From Clostridia bacterium (lineage in GTDB: Bacteria; Bacillota; Clostridia; Oscillospirales; CAG-272): a stretch of 35,947 nt of DNA. The stretch spans positions 1 through 35,947 of the forward strand of contig JAFSGU010000024.1 of assembly GCA_017440665.1 (NCBI GenBank), written 5' to 3'. Positions 24,602 to 31,847 of this stretch are shown one piece after another. Position 1 is the stretch's first letter. Each line of letters begins with the position of its first letter. The translations under genes and the position numbers were made by a program. A model generated the notes under the pieces. The model ran no database searches. It had not been told where the DNA came from and worked only from the letters and a program-made list of their open reading frames with translations.

Positions 24602-25216
24602 ATGAGTTGTAAGAAAATAGTCATCATCTGCGGTGGAGAGTGCAGATGCGAGAATATTTCAAAGGAAATATTTGAAAACGCATTTGTGATCGCCGCCGAC
24701 AGCGGATACGATACTGCAAAAAAGCTTGGTGTTACCCCCGATCTTCTCGTGGGAGACATGGATTCAATAGGACAAGTTCCCGATGACGTTCCCGTTCACC
24801 GCGTAAAAGCGGAAAAGGACGACACCGACACCATGCTTGCGGCGGATATAGCCTGTGATATGGGGGCTGAGGAAATAGAGATCGTAGGCGGAGGCGGCGG
24901 ACGCGCCGACCATTTCCTGTCGAACATCTTTCTTCTTGAGTCTCTCGCCGAGCGGGGAGTTAAGGCTGCGCTTCACGACGGTATAAACAGTATTCGGTTC
25001 GTGAGCGATAGCACTGTGCGACTTGCAAACAAAGGCGGCTACTTCGGTATTCTTGCCCTTGAAGATAGTATGGTGACGGCAGAGGGATGCAAATATCCTC
25101 TGCGGGACGCCCCCTTAAAAAGAAGCTTGCCCTACGCGGTCAGCAACGAGGTGACGGAGGAATATGCAACAGTCACCGTAAAAGGGAAGGTCCTTATTAC
25201 CGAATCGGTGAAATAA
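24602..25216 (+). CDS. thiN: Thiamine pyrophosphokinase
   Basis: A 204-residue enzyme that makes thiamine diphosphate from thiamine and ATP. Motifs: IAADSG (30-35), DLLVGDMDS (47-55), EKDDTDT (71-77) and GGGGGRADHF (96-105), all typical of the family, with a beta-sandwich C-terminal half. The ATG at 24602 has AAGGGG upstream and follows the rsgA stop directly. The rpe gene often found between rsgA and thiN is missing. The gene is the last of the cluster. Confidence 0.93.
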   Translation: MSCKKIVIICGGECRCENISKEIFENAFVIAADSGYDTAKKLGVTPDLLVGDMDSIGQVPDDVPVHRVKAEKDDTDTMLAADIACDMGAEEIEIVGGGGGRADHFLSNIFLLESLAERGVKAALHDGINSIRFVSDSTVRLANKGGYFGILALEDSMVTAEGCKYPLRDAPLKRSLPYAVSNEVTEEYATVTVKGKVLITESVK

Positions 25217-25221
25217 AAAAG

Positions 25222-25261
25222 AACGCTGTGCGTTTCCGAGTATGGGAATGACAGCGTTTTT
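25222..25261 (+). terminator. Terminator of the housekeeping cluster
   Basis: AACGCTGT (25222-25229) pairs with ACAGCGTT (25251-25258), with a partly paired interior, followed by TTT. It begins five bases after thiN. Confidence 0.8.
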
Positions 25262-25264
25262 GTT

Positions 25265-25414
25265 GTGAAGTACTCGCATTCGCTCGCGAGAAGGAGAGGC
25301 TAACGCCTCCGTGAAGTATTGTGCTTCGCACAAAGTGAAGTTAAGTGTGCCACCCACGCCCGCAGGCACTTCACGATGCGGAGCATCACTTCACGCACAG
25401 AAGGTGCGCTTAAC
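25265..25414 (+). repeat. Tandem hairpin array D
   Basis: Spacer GTGAAGT precedes CTCGC...GCGAG, GGAGAGGC-TAAC-GCCTCC and TTGTGC-TTC-GCACAA units. Past the middle the spacer appears reversed as ACTTCAC, with GATGC-GGA-GCATC and GCAC-AGAAG-GTGC. The array is thus dyad-symmetric at the level of its spacers, which could pair with each other in a larger fold. Confidence 0.82.
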
Positions 25415-25504
25415 GTGCCGCCGGTTATTTTAAATATTAATACTCGTTTTTTTACAACTCCTTTTTCATGCGAAAGAACGACTAAAAGTAGCGTAAGTAG
25501 GGGT

Positions 25505-25539
25505 AAAAACGACCAAAAGTAGTGAGATTACTTTTGGTC
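25505..25539 (-). terminator. Terminator of the two-gene cassette
   Basis: GACCAAAAGTA (25511-25521) pairs with 25529-25539 around a 7-base loop, followed on the minus strand by GTTTTT. The stop codon of the DUF4279 gene lies inside the hairpin. Confidence 0.8.
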
Positions 25540-25935
25540 CATCACATATAAATCAATGTCAATTTCTGTTCTTGTAGCGTGGCAAAAATCAATTACTTTC
25601 AACGATGGTGCAAGACAGGGATTTGTGTTGCCGGCATAAATTGTAGGAACAATTTCCAAAGTGAAAACAACATCAAACTCTTCCCTGATTTTGTTCAACA
25701 AAACCACCTTATCCAAAAGTGGAGCAATCGTTTTATGCATTTGGTTTTCTGTCAGCACATTATATTCCTCGCACCGCCCGATCTCCCAAGATGCAAAATC
25801 GTATTCCGTTCCATTTCGGCGCTTATCACCGATTTTCCAAAACTTGTCAGGCTGTAACTCCAATCGTACTGTTATAATATCCGGATCAAAATCTCCGGTA
25901 ATTCTAAAGTATGTGTAACAGCTATTTTCCGTCAT
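25528..25935 (-). CDS. DUF4279 domain protein
   Basis: A 135-residue soluble protein recognised as DUF4279-like from TYFRITGDFDPDIITVRLELQPDKFWKIGDKR at the N terminus, then WEIGR and a C-terminal half with VLLNKIREEFDVVFTLEIVPTIY and a final acidic beta strand. Its function is unknown. The start at 25935 has AAGGAG nine bases upstream and overlaps the stop of the upstream gene by ATGA, so translation is coupled. A frame from 25995 would read into the neighbour. Base composition is visibly more AT-rich than the surrounding genes, suggesting recent gain. Confidence 0.72.
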   Translation of the reverse strand: MTENSCYTYFRITGDFDPDIITVRLELQPDKFWKIGDKRRNGTEYDFASWEIGRCEEYNVLTENQMHKTIAPLLDKVVLLNKIREEFDVVFTLEIVPTIYAGNTNPCLAPSLKVIDFCHATRTEIDIDLYVMDQK

Positions 25936-26279
25936 TTTGCGTTCTCCTTCAGCGTTTTGCAGCTTGCAATTAGCATTCGTCTTATTCGACCGCAAAGATT
26001 ACGATGAGATTTGAATGTTTCCTCGCTGATCACTTGTGTATTAAACAACAACTGCAACCATCCTTCTGTTTCGCTACATTCTTTCAGTGCAATTTCAAAT
26101 TTTGAGAGCATATCCGCTTTACTTTGTCCGTAATTGGCTTCACGAATATTAGCATAAACGCTACTGGAACTTTTGCGAATTTGGAAAAAAGTGTTGGACG
26201 GTGCTTTTATGGTTTGACAAAGCAATTCTATACCAGTCGCAAGTTGTTCAGAATAGGTCAACAAGTAATTTTTTGCCAT
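25932..26279 (-). CDS. Four-helix-bundle protein (S23/IVP family)
   Basis: A 115-residue helical protein of the family first named for proteins of 23S rRNA intervening sequences and related to the Avd factor of diversity-generating retroelements. Key pieces: LTYSEQLATGIELLCQTIK, SSSVYANIREANYGQSKADMLSKFEIALKECSETEGWLQLL and RRMLIASCKTL. Stand-alone copies are widespread and their role is unknown. No reverse transcriptase, variable repeat or rRNA gene is nearby. The ATG at 26279 has AAAAGGAG upstream; the longer frame from 26351 runs into the hairpin array. AT-rich codon use is unlike the neighbours. Confidence 0.78.
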   Translation of the reverse strand: MAKNYLLTYSEQLATGIELLCQTIKAPSNTFFQIRKSSSSVYANIREANYGQSKADMLSKFEIALKECSETEGWLQLLFNTQVISEETFKSHRNLCGRIRRMLIASCKTLKENAK

Positions 26280-26301
26280 ATACACCACTCCTTTTAAATG
26301 C

Positions 26302-26310
26302 ATTATATCA
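26302..26310 (-). promoter_or_regulatory. Candidate extended -10 for the cassette
   Basis: Minus strand TGATATAAT, an extended -10 of the TGnTATAAT form, formed by the outermost array spacer. No good -35 is seen and the implied leader would be extremely short. Confidence 0.3.
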
Positions 26311-26490
26311 CATTTTCGGAAATAAATCCACGGCTTGCCGTTGCATATCATCGATGCGAAGCATTGTATATCACCAACACGAAGTGTTGTATCTCATCAA
26401 GCCGCAGAGGATACACCTTCGGTGATGATATACGCCTACGGCGATGATATACACGCTAAAGCGTGATGATATACCAAGCCTGCGGCTTGG
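26302..26490. repeat. Tandem hairpin array E
   Basis: The left half has spacers ATATCAC, ATATCATC, ATATCACC and ATCTCATC; the right half has GATGATATA three times, so polarity flips in the centre. Hairpins include ACGGC-TT-GCCGT, GATGC-GAA-GCATT, AACAC-GAA-GTGTT, CACC-TTC-GGTG, CGCC-TAC-GGCG, CACGC-TAAA-GCGTG and CCAAGCC-TGC-GGCTTGG. It is the longest array in the window, with at least eight hairpins. Confidence 0.9.
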
Positions 26491-26492
26491 AT

Positions 26493-26537
26493 AAAAAAAG
26501 AAGTAACTTTTGGTAGACAAAAGTTACTTCTTTTTTT
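26493..26537 (-). terminator. tRNA terminator, bidirectional
   Basis: A perfect 20-bp inverted repeat (26493-26512 with 26518-26537) with T-runs on both strands. It starts one base after the tRNA 3' end and can also stop transcription coming from the left. Confidence 0.9.
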
Positions 26538-26608
26538 CAGCGGTATAGGGACTCGAACCCCAACAAACAGAATCAGAATCTGTCGTGCTACCATTACACA
26601 ATACCGCT
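26538..26608 (-). tRNA. tRNA-Gln (CTG anticodon)
   Basis: A 71-base cloverleaf: acceptor AGCGGTA/TACCGCT, three-pair D stem around TAATGGTAG, anticodon stem ACAGA/TCTGT with loop TTCTGAT (anticodon CTG), T arm TGGGG-TTCGAGT-CCCTA and discriminator G, as expected for glutamine. CCA is not encoded. The first pair is A1-U72. Confidence 0.93.
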
Positions 26609-26622
26609 TCACAACGATAGAT

Positions 26623-26651
26623 ATTATAGCAGAAGTTCTTCTGTTTGTCAA
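26623..26651 (-). promoter_or_regulatory. Consensus promoter of tRNA-Gln
   Basis: Minus strand TTGACA (26646-26651), 17 bases, TATAAT (26623-26628): perfect sigma-A consensus, 14 bases before the tRNA 5' end. Confidence 0.93.
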
Positions 26652-26721
26652 GAGCTTTTTTCTCTTTTTTGAAAATATTTTTCAAAATCTTTTCGTCTAA
26701 TGGAAAGACTTGCTTTACCCG

Positions 26722-27699
26722 TCAGTCGATCAAATGAGACACGTCAACGTGGACGTGCTCGGGGAGGGTGATGCCGTTGTCGGTAATGCGGATCACCGTG
26801 CCTCCGTTCTGCTGACGGCGGAAGTGGGAGATGTTGCCGAGCTTCATTGAATAAGTGAGGCACACCCCGCGGTAAATGAGCGACGCGGAGTTTATGTGAT
26901 TGTGTCCGCAGATCACCGACTTCGTGTGACCTGTCTCTACGATGGCGTCAAGCATGCCGTCATCCTTAGCTGGACAGGCGGGGATCTCGTAGTTCACGCC
27001 GAAGCGATACCCCGTCTTATCACGCACGAACTCGTCGGGACAGTCTACGTAAAACTCGTCCGACTCATGTGTGTCTCCCGTGAAAATATGGTTTACAGCC
27101 TGTCCGTAGCCGTATATCGGTATATGAATGAAAAGTGCGCTGTCACGATACCCCGCCGACCTCAGCTTTTCCGTCTCTCTCCTGTACCATCTTTTCTGAC
27201 TGTTCCACAGAGCCCCCCAAGAAAAATCGGGATTACCACGGTAGTTCATGCTGACGTAGCTGTGGGTGTCCATGAATATGAGCGCAGATGCCGGGGCGTC
27301 ACCGCAGTTTACGCCGACCGTGTAGTTTCCGCAACCAAGCAATGGGTTCCCCGCTTCAAAAAGGCAGTTTTTGCTCTCTTTCAGCAGACTCACAACGTTA
27401 CGGAACAGCTCCACGCCGCATCGGTTGTCGTGGTTGCCCATGACGGGCGCCCAGGGTATGCCGAAGCTGTCCATAAATGCGACGAAATCACGGTATACAG
27501 AAATATCGTTGTCGGTAGTCATGTCGCCGCCGAAGGTGATAAGATCGGGACTCACCCTCTTTATCAGCTCGTCCATGGTGTATCTCATGACGCGTCCCGT
27601 CACGTCATTCTCGTCCGCAAAGGTGGCGGCGCGTGCGTGCGGGTCGGTCACGTTGAGGACGGTGAAATCCCGCCCCGCAGGCTTTTGAAGTATTTTCAT
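26722..27699 (-). CDS. Metallophosphoesterase (purple-acid-phosphatase-like)
   Basis: A 325-residue calcineurin-like phosphoesterase. Metal ligands and active-site residues are all present: D19 and H21 in TDPHA, D59 in FGGDM, N89-H90 in MGNHD, H192 in FIHIP, and H266 and H268 in CGHNH. There is no signal peptide, so it is probably cytoplasmic. The start codon overlaps the stop of the upstream paralogue by ATGA, giving translational coupling. The substrate may be a phosphomonoester or a cyclic or lipid phosphodiester; the sequence does not tell. Confidence 0.87.
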   Translation of the reverse strand: MKILQKPAGRDFTVLNVTDPHARAATFADENDVTGRVMRYTMDELIKRVSPDLITFGGDMTTDNDISVYRDFVAFMDSFGIPWAPVMGNHDNRCGVELFRNVVSLLKESKNCLFEAGNPLLGCGNYTVGVNCGDAPASALIFMDTHSYVSMNYRGNPDFSWGALWNSQKRWYRRETEKLRSAGYRDSALFIHIPIYGYGQAVNHIFTGDTHESDEFYVDCPDEFVRDKTGYRFGVNYEIPACPAKDDGMLDAIVETGHTKSVICGHNHINSASLIYRGVCLTYSMKLGNISHFRRQQNGGTVIRITDNGITLPEHVHVDVSHLID

Positions 27700-28706
27700 A
27701 TCGTTACCTTGTCGCCCTTGCCGCGGTTGGAGTACCAGAGCCGTCTGAGGTCCACATATTCGTGGCGAACGTCCTTAACGCCCTCGGCGCCTATGGTGAC
27801 AGCGGTGCATCCGTTTACCTTTGCGCTGTAGTATCCGCCGCATCCCGTTTTGAGGCAATATGTCAGCCTTATTCCATGATACGTGACGGACGCGCAGTTT
27901 TCGTGATCGTGTCCGCAGATGATGTTCTTCGTGTGACCAAGCTCGCGGGCAACGTCAAACAGCTTAACGCTTTCGGGGTGGAAGGCAAAGCCCTCGTAGT
28001 TCACGCCGAAGCTGTCCTCGTATCCCTCGTTCCATATATTGAAGTCTGCCGCCTCCCAGGGAAGGACGCCGTCAAGCTGATATTTCACTCTCAGCGCGGT
28101 CTTCCAAGCGGTCCTGAATTCCCAAAGCGGAATGTGGAAAAGTAGAGTGCTGTCGGGGCATCCCATCTCCTTCAGCATTTCCACCTGACCTCGGTACCAA
28201 TCTATCTGCCCCTCGGTGAAGGGGACTACGTATCTGTCCTCCTTGCCCCTTTCGTTGATGAACTTCTGACGTCTGTGGCTGTCCATCAGAATGAGGGCGG
28301 ACACGGGTCTCCCCTCTTCCTCGATGACAATGGTAAAGTGCCCGTAGCCGAGAGATTCCGGACCCTCGTCGAAGATGCACCGTTCGGTATTCTTCAGCAT
28401 ACGCATGATCTCGGGAGTGTCGGCGCGTCCCTCTTGGTCGTGGTTACCCATGACGGTGGTCCACGGGGTCTCAAGTGAGTCCATGTAACTTATTATATCT
28501 TCGTAAAGGTCACGGCCGTATTCGTCGGCAAGATCCCCCGTTGTGGCGATAAGGTCGGGGGTCGTGCGTCGCATGACCTCCTCCACCGTGACGCGTACCA
28601 GATTTTTTGAATCAAGCTCGTTTCCGTATATCTCATAGTCCAACTGAGGGTCACCTAAAATGATCAGGGTGAAGTCTTCCCCCGGCTTTTTCTGAAGCTT
28701 AAACAT
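27696..28706 (-). CDS. Metallophosphoesterase paralogue
   Basis: A 336-residue paralogue of the following gene, alike over its whole length. Active-site residues are D19, D58 in TTGDL, N88-H89 in MGNHD, H191 in LFHIP, and H266 and H268 in CGHDH. The first metal motif reads D19-P-Q21 instead of D-P-H, a variant known in some subfamilies and likely to change metal choice. GGAGGACAGG stands before the ATG. No signal peptide. The pair probably arose by tandem duplication and now differs at the metal site and in the loop around residues 205-230. Confidence 0.87.
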   Translation of the reverse strand: MFKLQKKPGEDFTLIILGDPQLDYEIYGNELDSKNLVRVTVEEVMRRTTPDLIATTGDLADEYGRDLYEDIISYMDSLETPWTTVMGNHDQEGRADTPEIMRMLKNTERCIFDEGPESLGYGHFTIVIEEEGRPVSALILMDSHRRQKFINERGKEDRYVVPFTEGQIDWYRGQVEMLKEMGCPDSTLLFHIPLWEFRTAWKTALRVKYQLDGVLPWEAADFNIWNEGYEDSFGVNYEGFAFHPESVKLFDVARELGHTKNIICGHDHENCASVTYHGIRLTYCLKTGCGGYYSAKVNGCTAVTIGAEGVKDVRHEYVDLRRLWYSNRGKGDKVTI

Positions 28707-28737
28707 AGCCTGTCCTCCGTCTTGTTATTCTGTTATG

Positions 28738-28766
28738 ATTATACATGATAACGGGAGATTTTTCAA
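28738..28766 (-). promoter_or_regulatory. Promoter of the phosphoesterase pair
   Basis: Minus strand TTGAAA (28761-28766), 17 bases, TATAAT (28738-28743), about 30 bases before the ATG. Confidence 0.75.
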
Positions 28767-28880
28767 GACGGTTTGCCGATATAACGAAAAAAGCGCGTCG
28801 GGGGATGCATTTGTGCATAGCTTACATTTTTTGGCATTTGTGCTCCTTTGAAAGTACTTCATATTTGTGTACTGTGCGAA

Positions 28881-28909
28881 TTTACAAAAAAACGGTTTTA
28901 TGATATAAT
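28881..28909 (+). promoter_or_regulatory. Promoter of the lipoprotein gene
   Basis: TTTACA (28881-28886), 17 bases, TATAAT (28904-28909). The leader to the ATG at 29010 is about 95 bases. Confidence 0.75.
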
Positions 28910-29009
28910 ATAAATGTAAACAATAACGAAAGGCGTGAGTCCCGTGGATTTAAATGGATGTTCTCATTTTTACAGAAATACTAAGTACCCTTCAAAGGAG
29001 GTATGCTTT

Positions 29010-29801
29010 ATGAAAAAACTGTCCCTTGTATTGGCGCTTTTGCTTGTACTTTCTCTTCTTGCGGGATGCTCACCCTCCGTGCAGGATGAAAGTGCGGCTT
29101 TATCGCAGTCTGTTGCGACGGAGGCTCCCACCGAAACCGAAACGGAAAGTGAATCCATCGACATTTTTGCTGACGTTGAGCCTGCGGAAGTGCCTGAGGT
29201 GCCGGAGGAGCTTTTCTTCCAGCCCCTTGATTATGGACGATATCAGGATGCGATTTATGATTATCCACCCCAGCCGCGAACTCTTAAGGAACTTTATAAC
29301 TATAAACATGTAGGGTATATTATTCTTTGTGACATCGTCAGCGACGCTGAAGAGTATGCTTACGTAGAAGAAGATCGCAATCATATTTACGTAGACGTTA
29401 AGGTGGTTCGAGTAATCAAAGGTAACCTTGAAGTAGGGGATATGCTCACAATAACAGAACCGGGCGTGTGGGGTGATAACGGAAGTGATGTTTCTCCTCA
29501 CGGTATTCCGTTATTACGAAAGGGGATGCGCGTCCTGCTGTTTACAATGCAAAACCTGCTTGAAACAGCTCCGGAGATCGAACGTCCGATAAAAATCAAG
29601 GAAGGTTACAAATACACCGGTCTCGGCGCGGCACCGTATTTAGCAAAAATATATATTGACGAAAACAACATGGCATATCCTGCTTATTCTTATATGAGCG
29701 CAGTTTCCGAGTATCCCATATTTTGGGAGTGCCTTGACGATTTCAAAAAGCCCGTTCCCCTCGGACAGCTTATAGCCGTGCTTGAAAGCTACGCAGAATG
29801 A
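29010..29801 (+). CDS. Lipoprotein of unknown function
   Basis: A 263-residue exported lipoprotein that I do not recognise. The ATG at 29010 follows AAAGGAGGT; a frame from 28935 lacks a ribosome site and would bury the signal peptide. The signal ends in the lipobox LAGC with C20. A Thr/Glu/Ser-rich linker covers about 28-60, then a compact domain with beta-strand-rich segments: VGYIILCDIVSDAEEY, HIYVDVKVVRVIKGNLEVGDMLTITEPGVW and RKGMRVLLFTM. The last pattern (strands around a VIKGN..VGD.. turn) looks like a small beta-barrel found in other Clostridia lipoproteins. It is the only gene of its unit before a terminator-like hairpin. Confidence 0.78.
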   Translation: MKKLSLVLALLLVLSLLAGCSPSVQDESAALSQSVATEAPTETETESESIDIFADVEPAEVPEVPEELFFQPLDYGRYQDAIYDYPPQPRTLKELYNYKHVGYIILCDIVSDAEEYAYVEEDRNHIYVDVKVVRVIKGNLEVGDMLTITEPGVWGDNGSDVSPHGIPLLRKGMRVLLFTMQNLLETAPEIERPIKIKEGYKYTGLGAAPYLAKIYIDENNMAYPAYSYMSAVSEYPIFWECLDDFKKPVPLGQLIAVLESYAE

Positions 29802-29806
29802 AATAT

Positions 29807-29839
29807 CAAAGGAGTACTCTCCCGCGGAGTGCTCCTTTG
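29807..29839 (+). terminator. Terminator-like hairpin after the lipoprotein
   Basis: A 13-bp stem (29807-29819 with 29827-29839, one G-U) starts five bases after the stop. The T-run behind it is weak (GTTCGTT). Confidence 0.6.
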
Positions 29840-30137
29840 TTCGTTGACGGGGTGCCCGTTTCGGCTGCAACCGAACGATTCGTGTGGGGCAGTCTCGTTT
29901 TGTAGGGGTGGATTCCATATCCACCCGCCGTAGGATAGTGCGTATCTTTCGGACGGGAGCACCAAGGTACTCCCCTACGTCGGTTTAGATTAACGTTTCG
30001 CCCGTAGCCGCACTGTTTATGCGGGGCGTCCCCTTTCGGACCGTATCGTTTGCTTCGCAAACAGTGACGTCGGTCCCTACAATATGGATTATCATTTCGG
30101 CGGCAAGCAAAAAAACCACTTAAGCGCAAAATACCTA
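29840..30137. other. Repeat-rich non-coding stretch
   Basis: No gene. It holds three GTAGGG-type palindromes and a diverged GGCTACGGGYGAA segment on the minus strand near 29996-30010. Short open frames on either strand follow the repeats. Confidence 0.65.
29902..30080. repeat. GTAGGG palindromes, three copies
   Basis: 29902-29930 (GTAGGGGTGGATTC...ATCCACCC), 29951-29979 (opposite sense, ending in CCCCTAC) and 30038-30080 (GGACCG...CGGTCCCTAC with an inner GTTTGC-TTC-GCAAAC hairpin). They match the copies near 20128-20328 in form. Confidence 0.75.
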
Positions 30138-30166
30138 TAGACAAGGTGGAGACCTTGTGATAAAAT
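30138..30166 (+). promoter_or_regulatory. Promoter of the MGH1-like gene with operator-like dyads
   Basis: TAGACA (30138-30143), 17 bases, TAAAAT (30161-30166). The spacer carries the dyad ACAAGGT-GGAG-ACCTTGT (30141-30158), and a second dyad TAGTAT-CGGATA-ATACTA (30166-30183) covers the start region. Both are placed where repressors bind. Confidence 0.6.
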
Positions 30167-30196
30167 AGTATCGGATAATACTATGCTCGGAGGTAT

Positions 30197-30242
30197 GCGT
30201 GAAAGTTCGGACAGCTTACCATGGAATACAGCTCTTTCACGC
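30197..30242 (+). promoter_or_regulatory. Long leader stem of the MGH1-like gene
   Basis: GCGTGAAAG (30197-30205) pairs with CTTTCACGC (30234-30242), with AGCT/AGCT nested inside. A second hairpin GTCTG-TTACA-CAGAC follows further down. The leader is about 175 bases. I do not recognise a known riboswitch. Confidence 0.5.
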
Positions 30243-30347
30243 GTAAACAAACACTAAAAATCGGACATTATGATTTTTGTCTGTTACACAGACACGTGTT
30301 TGTTTCATTATATTTTTGTACAGCCGAAGGCGGAATGGAGATTTAAT

Positions 30348-31847
30348 ATGCAGCTTTTTAAGGTAAACAACAACCACTGTTACAATGACAATCCCCACGT
30401 TAAGAAGAACGTGTTTATTGGCAAGACGCCCGACACCGATCCCCTTCCCGTGTACGAAGAAATAAAGGACCGTCTCCCCCACCCCATTTGGGACGGCCAC
30501 GACAGCGCCATTGACTGCTACAACAAGGTGTGGGAGATAGGATTTTCAAATCTCCGCCTGCCCAACGCAGAGGCGGGATTCGTGTCAAGCTTTATAGACA
30601 CCGCATTCAACGGATTTCTGTTCATGTGGGACTCCGCCTTTATCATGATGTTCGGTAAGTACGCCTCCCGCGTGTTCGATTTCCAAAAAACTCTCGATAA
30701 TTTCTACTCCCATCAGCACCGCGACGGCTTCATCTGCCGTGAGATACTGGAAACCGAGCCTCTGGAAAACTGGAGCCGCGACGACCCGTGCTCAACGGGC
30801 CCCAACGTGCTTCCCTGGGCGGAGTGGGAATACTACATCTCCACGGGAGACATAGACAGACTTTCAAAGGTGTTCGATCCCCTTATTGCATATCACAAGT
30901 GGCTGATGGACAACCGCACGTGGCAGGACGGTACCTACTGGAGCTGCGGCAACGCCTGCGGTATGGACAACCTTCCACGTACACAGCCGGGATATGAGCC
31001 GGACAGCCATCACAGCTTCATGAGCTGGATCGACACCTGCTCTCAGCAGTATCTCAGCGGAGATATACTTATAAAAATGGCGAAGGTACTTGGAAGAGAA
31101 GAAGAAGCAGAATTCCTGAAGCCTGAGCGTGATATGCTCTACCGTGTGATAAACGAGCAGATGTGGGATGAAAAAACGGGCTTTTACTACGATAAGCTCC
31201 GCGACGGTACCCTCAGCACCGTTAAGACAGTTGCGCCCTTCTGGACCATGATATCGGGCATCGCCACCGAAGAGAGAGCACACCGCATGGTAATGGAACA
31301 CCTTGAAAACGAGGCGGAATTCAAGCGGCCCAACCGCGTGCCCGCTCTGTCAGCGGATCACCCCTATTATCAGGCGCTGTTCGGGTATTGGTGCGGCGGA
31401 GTTTGGGCACCCGCAAACTATATGATACTGAGAGGTCTTGAAAAGTACGGATACCACGACATCGCTCACGATTTCGCCAAAGCATATCACAACTATGCTG
31501 TAAAGGTGTTCGAGAAGAAGGGTACCGTATACGAGTATTACTCACCCGAGCTTCCCTATAACAACAGCGGCAAGCCCGATTTCGTAGGCTGGGGCGGCAT
31601 CGCGCCTGTTGCGGTGTTCTTCGAGTACGTAATGGGAATAAAGAGCAACGCAAAGGAGCGCCGCATCACGTGGAGAGTAAACCTTACCGAGCGCCACGGT
31701 ATCGAGAGATACCCAATGGGCGAGGGTACGGTAGACCTTATCTGCGAGGCGCGAAGCAGTGCGGACGAGCGTCCCGTCGTCACCGTCAAGGCAGACTTCC
31801 CCGTAACCGTAGACGTTATCTGGGGTGAGGAAAAGTGGACGGTATGA
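30348..31847 (+). CDS. MGH1/GH63-like glycoside hydrolase
   Basis: A 499-residue (alpha/alpha)6-barrel protein of the trehalase/GH63/mannosylglycerate-hydrolase type. Recognised segments: FLFMWDSAFIMMFGKYA (91-106), SGLDN-like ACGMDNLPR (203-211) with D207 as likely general acid, DSHHSFMSWIDTCSQQYLSG, GYWCGGVWAPANYMILRGLEKYG and VYEYYSPEL with E396 as likely base, then FVGWGGIAPVAVFFEYVMGI. No signal peptide, so it acts on imported or internal sugars. The ATG at 30348 follows GGAG by seven bases; a frame from 30270 runs through leader structure. The stop lies in the first spacer of array F. The exact substrate cannot be read from sequence. Confidence 0.83.
   Translation: MQLFKVNNNHCYNDNPHVKKNVFIGKTPDTDPLPVYEEIKDRLPHPIWDGHDSAIDCYNKVWEIGFSNLRLPNAEAGFVSSFIDTAFNGFLFMWDSAFIMMFGKYASRVFDFQKTLDNFYSHQHRDGFICREILETEPLENWSRDDPCSTGPNVLPWAEWEYYISTGDIDRLSKVFDPLIAYHKWLMDNRTWQDGTYWSCGNACGMDNLPRTQPGYEPDSHHSFMSWIDTCSQQYLSGDILIKMAKVLGREEEAEFLKPERDMLYRVINEQMWDEKTGFYYDKLRDGTLSTVKTVAPFWTMISGIATEERAHRMVMEHLENEAEFKRPNRVPALSADHPYYQALFGYWCGGVWAPANYMILRGLEKYGYHDIAHDFAKAYHNYAVKVFEKKGTVYEYYSPELPYNNSGKPDFVGWGGIAPVAVFFEYVMGIKSNAKERRITWRVNLTERHGIERYPMGEGTVDLICEARSSADERPVVTVKADFPVTVDVIWGEEKWTV

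Noticed and set aside
26302-26490. CRISPR array
   Set aside because: Repeats are only 7-9 bases, the variable parts are self-complementary hairpins rather than unique spacers, and there are no cas genes.
25217-26608. Integrative element inserted at tRNA-Gln
   Set aside because: No integrase is present and no copy of the tRNA 3' end was found at the other border.
26896-27831. Plus-strand open frame of 311 residues
   Set aside because: Antisense shadow of the metallophosphoesterase, with no recognisable domain.
29806-30144. 112-residue minus-strand open frame
   Set aside because: It runs through palindromic repeats and the lipoprotein terminator; arginine-rich translation is typical of such repeats.
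30195-30257. 20-codon leader peptide before the MGH1-like gene
   Set aside because: The GGAGG site is only one base from the ATG and the codons mostly form the arms of the leader stem; no run of regulatory codons is visible.
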